From positions 1,054,001 to 1,118,000 of the forward strand of contig CP065018.1 of assembly GCA_016700415.1 (NCBI GenBank): 64,000 nucleotides of DNA, written 5' to 3'. Of this stretch, positions 63,201 through 64,000 are shown piece after piece. The notes under the pieces were generated by a model. It made no database searches and was not told where the DNA came from. It saw only the letters and a list, made by a program, of their open reading frames with translations. This stretch comes from Flavobacteriales bacterium. GTDB lineage: Bacteria; Bacteroidota; Bacteroidia; Flavobacteriales_F; PHOS-HE28. Position 1 is the first letter of the stretch. Every line of letters begins with the position of its first letter. A program made the translations under genes and the position numbers.

Positions 63201-64000
63201 GCAACGGCAGCGGACAGTACGATCCGGTCAACGACGATCCCGGAACGGTGATGTACATCGTTGACGATAGCGGCCAATGCCCTTCGGACACCGCATTCAT
63301 CACTGTGCTGGAGCAAACACCTCCGAACGCGGGGATCTCCGCAGATCTCGCCCTGTGCAGTAACGGCATCGCCGTCAACCTCTTCACTGCCTTAGGTGGG
63401 GCACCGGACAATGGCGGTCAATGGAGCCAAAGCGACGGCACGTTGATCGATGGGATCTTCGACCCTGCCTCTGACCTTGCGGACAGCTTCACGTACACGG
63501 TGGATGCCATGGCGCCTTGTTCCGCAGCGAGCAGCGTTGTCACCGTTACCGTGGCCAATGCTCCTTCAGCGGCGTGGGCCAGCCCTGCTGCGCTGTGCAA
63601 TGCAGCGCAGCCCATAGACCTGAGCAATACCTTGACCGGTGAGAGCGGCGGCACCTGGTCGGGCCCCGGCATCGCACCCGACGGCCAACACTTTGACCCC
63701 TCTTCATTAACGCCTCAAGGCAGCAGCGAAGATTTCACCGTGACCTATTCCGTGACGATGGGCGGATGCACCAGTGCCCAAAGCGGCCCCATCACAGTAC
63801 TGGCAAGCCCCGTGGCCAATGCCGGAACGGACGGCGTGGTGTGCGGGCTGGAACATACGCTCGCAGCCAGCTTGACCATTGGCAGCGGCACTTGGAGCGC
63901 GACAAGCGGCATAACGTTCAACGATCCGGAGGCACCGACCACGGCGGTCCATGTACCCGGACCAGGCAATTATGCCTTGGTATGGACGGTCACCAATGGC
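57278..64000 (+). CDS. Giant secreted SBBP/HYR-repeat protein (C-terminus outside the window)
   Basis: At least 2241 codons open to the window end. ATG 57278 gives MGILSVVFWAPSISAQ, a signal peptide with an uncharged n-region; TTG 57272 is a possible upstream start, and the frame has a stop at 57152. The first 480 residues are SBBP beta-propeller-like repeats (SSIAVDRLNNAVYTAGQ, GVCTDMLGRVYVTGYFS, LDGNGGVYAAGSY). Then come two related Ig-like blocks (PGPFCMTDGPLN and PGPFCAADAPVD), several HYR domains (CPGNITVGTDASECGAIVAYTAPTATDNC), and tandem 149-residue modules. Such proteins usually end in a T9SS domain; here it cannot be seen. Role: surface adhesion, inferred. Confidence 0.88.
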   Translation, partial: MGILSVVFWAPSISAQTPDEWEWSRKLATSQNEFASSIAVDRLNNAVYTAGQADKAFSGVLGGPWAVMYGSNTGSDGYLVKHSLDGTLQWQIVVGAGGNDGITGVCTDMLGRVYVTGYFSATNASFTGAAGSSQTMSSTGGEDIFVACYNANGALQWNIRAGGAGNDRGNGICYANGKIFVGGSYSGSAVIAGMATTSTSAGNANTSHAFLTALQASDGSGEWLAAGFNGENSTFNAVATDGTQVYALGVHTGTSYTFGSSTGPATLPLSTTWNNLSADVLAVSATGQLNWAQAVANSASDAITALGLAASTTAVYISGSSHNNSVFPGGVVVAGTGSPHDYGYLARLNKNSGQTAWVRTFSGSSNHDQVGRALATDSHGDVLLAGTYKQSLTLPNGTPLSGANDVQVFVSKFNGSGGLKWAITPMGDKDDRPNGVALDGNGGVYAAGSYQKEITFNTFFSDDNSENLFVAKLHDMDFDVAEFRDPSRFIAPGPFCMTDGPLNLASLLIPERSGTGIAVFSSSGIGSSGSNGPGGALGMSPGGVAVFDNSGDQIVIDLGNTIPVGEKLIIRWRSTGGAAMMNVQGSFAGAGGFTDHGMITTSSTVMVLTAVVATAPMRFIKLTRAGSTTCEVDGVFYNFGSATDGTWSGDGVTGTTFDPSGISGNANITYTANGHSTTITVTVSPVSVVGILTGGGTFCPGSDVPFSLAGPISGSIVWQTSTNGGTTWTNNFSNLTVDTLIGVTQATSVKVKVTSGACPAATSNTVNVIPLDTDAPVISGCPGNINVNGFTNNSVVNWTVPTALDNCTGVSIVRTSGPAPGSTFTMGTTPITYVASDGSGNTASCNFTVTVSFKDPSAFTAPGPFCAADAPVDLTSFLLPIVQGHGASVFSSSGVATPGSALGSGAYGTGALFDDPGDEIIIDLGVTIPSGGSVVIRWRAVSGTAVLNVGGASAGSGPFTDLGDITTVSSSMIFTAVTTTVPMRYLRMRMTGSGNLRVDAVLYDFGSLPGGTWGGPGVSGNVFDPAGMSGNLNVTYSVDGHTTTHTVSVSPVSVAGVLSGGGMICPGSDAPLSLSSPISGSIVWQTSTDGGTSWTSDPSGLTVDTLHGVIQATAVRVRVTSGICPADTSNTVHVIPMDTNSPVLSGCPGNITVGTDASECGAIVAYTAPTATDNCTALVTVENSDVAQVSGSFFPVGTSSVEFRSTDASGNTGTCSFTITVTDDEAPAFICPSDTVIATEPGLCGAHVSYALPTATDQCDGTVTVTATQSANAPESLFPVGTTTVVLTATDAAGNSSTCSFSVTVNDVQAPDFTAPADTVLATAPGLCGAILDYTIPSANDACDGMLAVMVVNSAQTPGSTFPIGSTSVLLRATDIAGNNTEHSFTVTVLDDEAPLIACPTDISVLSGSPDCGAHVHYSIPTAMDNCATLVPVVNSDATQAPDSLFPVGVTIVQLVASDNSGNTGTCSFSITVIDVSPPTFTAPTADTLYMDANGQAAMPDLHGQLVGLSDCSGMGPHDQTPDAGSVVTGDTTATLHLSDGVGNDTTISVQIVLLDTISPTISCPDTIHGAVTPGQCGVVLNIPPPQYGDNSGIAILDSTGTIFSGDLFPAGTYTVNYTVTDPSGLTASCPTTVIVLSPVLELTYPVDTICSSAGPISPLGMITGGTFSASPAGLNVDASMGVIAPLTSTAGSYTIYMVFAGPCPDTASTTITIEAQPNAGTDATTTICSIGDPVDLFALLGNGADAGGTWSVGNGTYDPAMDSPGTFTYTVSGGLTCADAQASITVTETLTMNAGADSTITLCGNGTLVDLSTLLNGADAGGDWSNGSGQYDPVNDDPGTVMYIVVGSGQCPSDTAFITVLEQTPPNAGADASTTVCTIGDPVDLFALLGNGADAGGTWSAGNGIYDPATDNPGTFTYTVSGGLTCADAQASITVTETLAMNAGADSTITLCGNGTPVDLSTLLNGADAGGDWSNGSGQYDPVNDDPGTVMYIVDDSGQCPSDTAFITVLEQTPPNAGISADLALCSNGIAVNLFTALGGAPDNGGQWSQSDGTLIDGIFDPASDLADSFTYTVDAMAPCSAASSVVTVTVANAPSAAWASPAALCNAAQPIDLSNTLTGESGGTWSGPGIAPDGQHFDPSSLTPQGSSEDFTVTYSVTMGGCTSAQSGPITVLASPVANAGTDGVVCGLEHTLAASLTIGSGTWSATSGITFNDPEAPTTAVHVPGPGNYALVWTVTNG
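62432..63325 (+). repeat. Two tandem 447-bp repeats in the giant gene
   Basis: Copy 1 at 62432-62878 and copy 2 at 62879-63325 encode the same 149-residue module (NAGxDAxTTxCxIGDPVDLFALLGNGADAGG ... SDTAFITVLEQTPP) with only scattered changes, for example GTYDPAMDSPG versus GIYDPATDNPG. A third, diverged module follows at 63326. The very high match points to a recent duplication. Confidence 0.9.

Noticed and set aside
62432..63325. CRISPR-like regular repeats
   Set aside because: The repeat unit is 447 bp and fully coding; no short repeats with unique spacers exist anywhere in the window.

Overview
The window reads as one chromosome segment of an uncultured, rather GC-rich member of the Bacteroidota, most likely Flavobacteriales. 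The evidence is a type IX secretion system (T9SS) signature (a PorP/SprF protein beside a giant SprB-like adhesin, plus many proteins ending in type A or type B T9SS sorting domains), a one-protein hybrid two-component regulator, an S46 dipeptidyl peptidase, DUF1800/DUF1501 partners, a TMEM220 protein, and start regions that carry TAnnTTTG-like -7 boxes rather than strong Shine-Dalgarno sites. The genus cannot be told from the sequence.

Layout. 1-3.4 kb: housekeeping genes (recF end, TPR membrane protein, ribH, carbonic anhydrase, folD). 3.5-5.9 kb: a low-GC accessory patch with a PIN toxin/antitoxin-like pair, a frame-split IS110 transposase and an orphan REP hairpin. 6-9.3 kb: ffh, small secreted proteins and a gene-poor kilobase with a 42-aa lipoprotein. 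9.4-15.2 kb: SprB-like T9SS adhesin and PorP/SprF partner. 15.3-21.3 kb: arginase-ctlX-argS operon, then divergent nhaA and CDF metal transporter. 21.5-30.7 kb: orphan hybrid two-component sensor and envelope or secreted proteins of mostly unknown role. 30.8 kb: tRNA-His. 31-35 kb: glycosyltransferase, GINT1-like protein and Wzx-like flippase, a probable surface-glycan cluster. 35.1-39.8 kb: a decaying accessory segment built from three tandem copies of a T9SS-protein plus metallopeptidase gene pair, ending in a REP-associated transposase. 39.9-42.1 kb: MbnP-type copper/metal module. 42.5-54.5 kb: TonB-dependent receptor, TMEM220, DUF1800-DUF1501 pair, PbpC, YwqK-like protein, S41 protease, DUF1573 protein. 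54.7-56.9 kb: DPP11-like S46 peptidase. 57.3 kb to the end: a giant SBBP/HYR-repeat secreted protein that runs off the window.

How the genes relate. Much of the window serves the cell envelope: exported adhesins and sorting-domain proteins, their outer-membrane partner, peptidoglycan synthesis, glycan assembly and periplasmic proteolysis. The most unusual stretch is 34973-39839. A 30-bp copy of the flippase 3' end sits at each edge, three paralogous two-gene units share the same 26-nt gene overlap, every metallopeptidase copy is broken in a different way, and a RAYT flanked by cognate REP hairpins lies at its right end. A second notable item is a family of small palindromic repeats, one of which is carried in frame inside argS.
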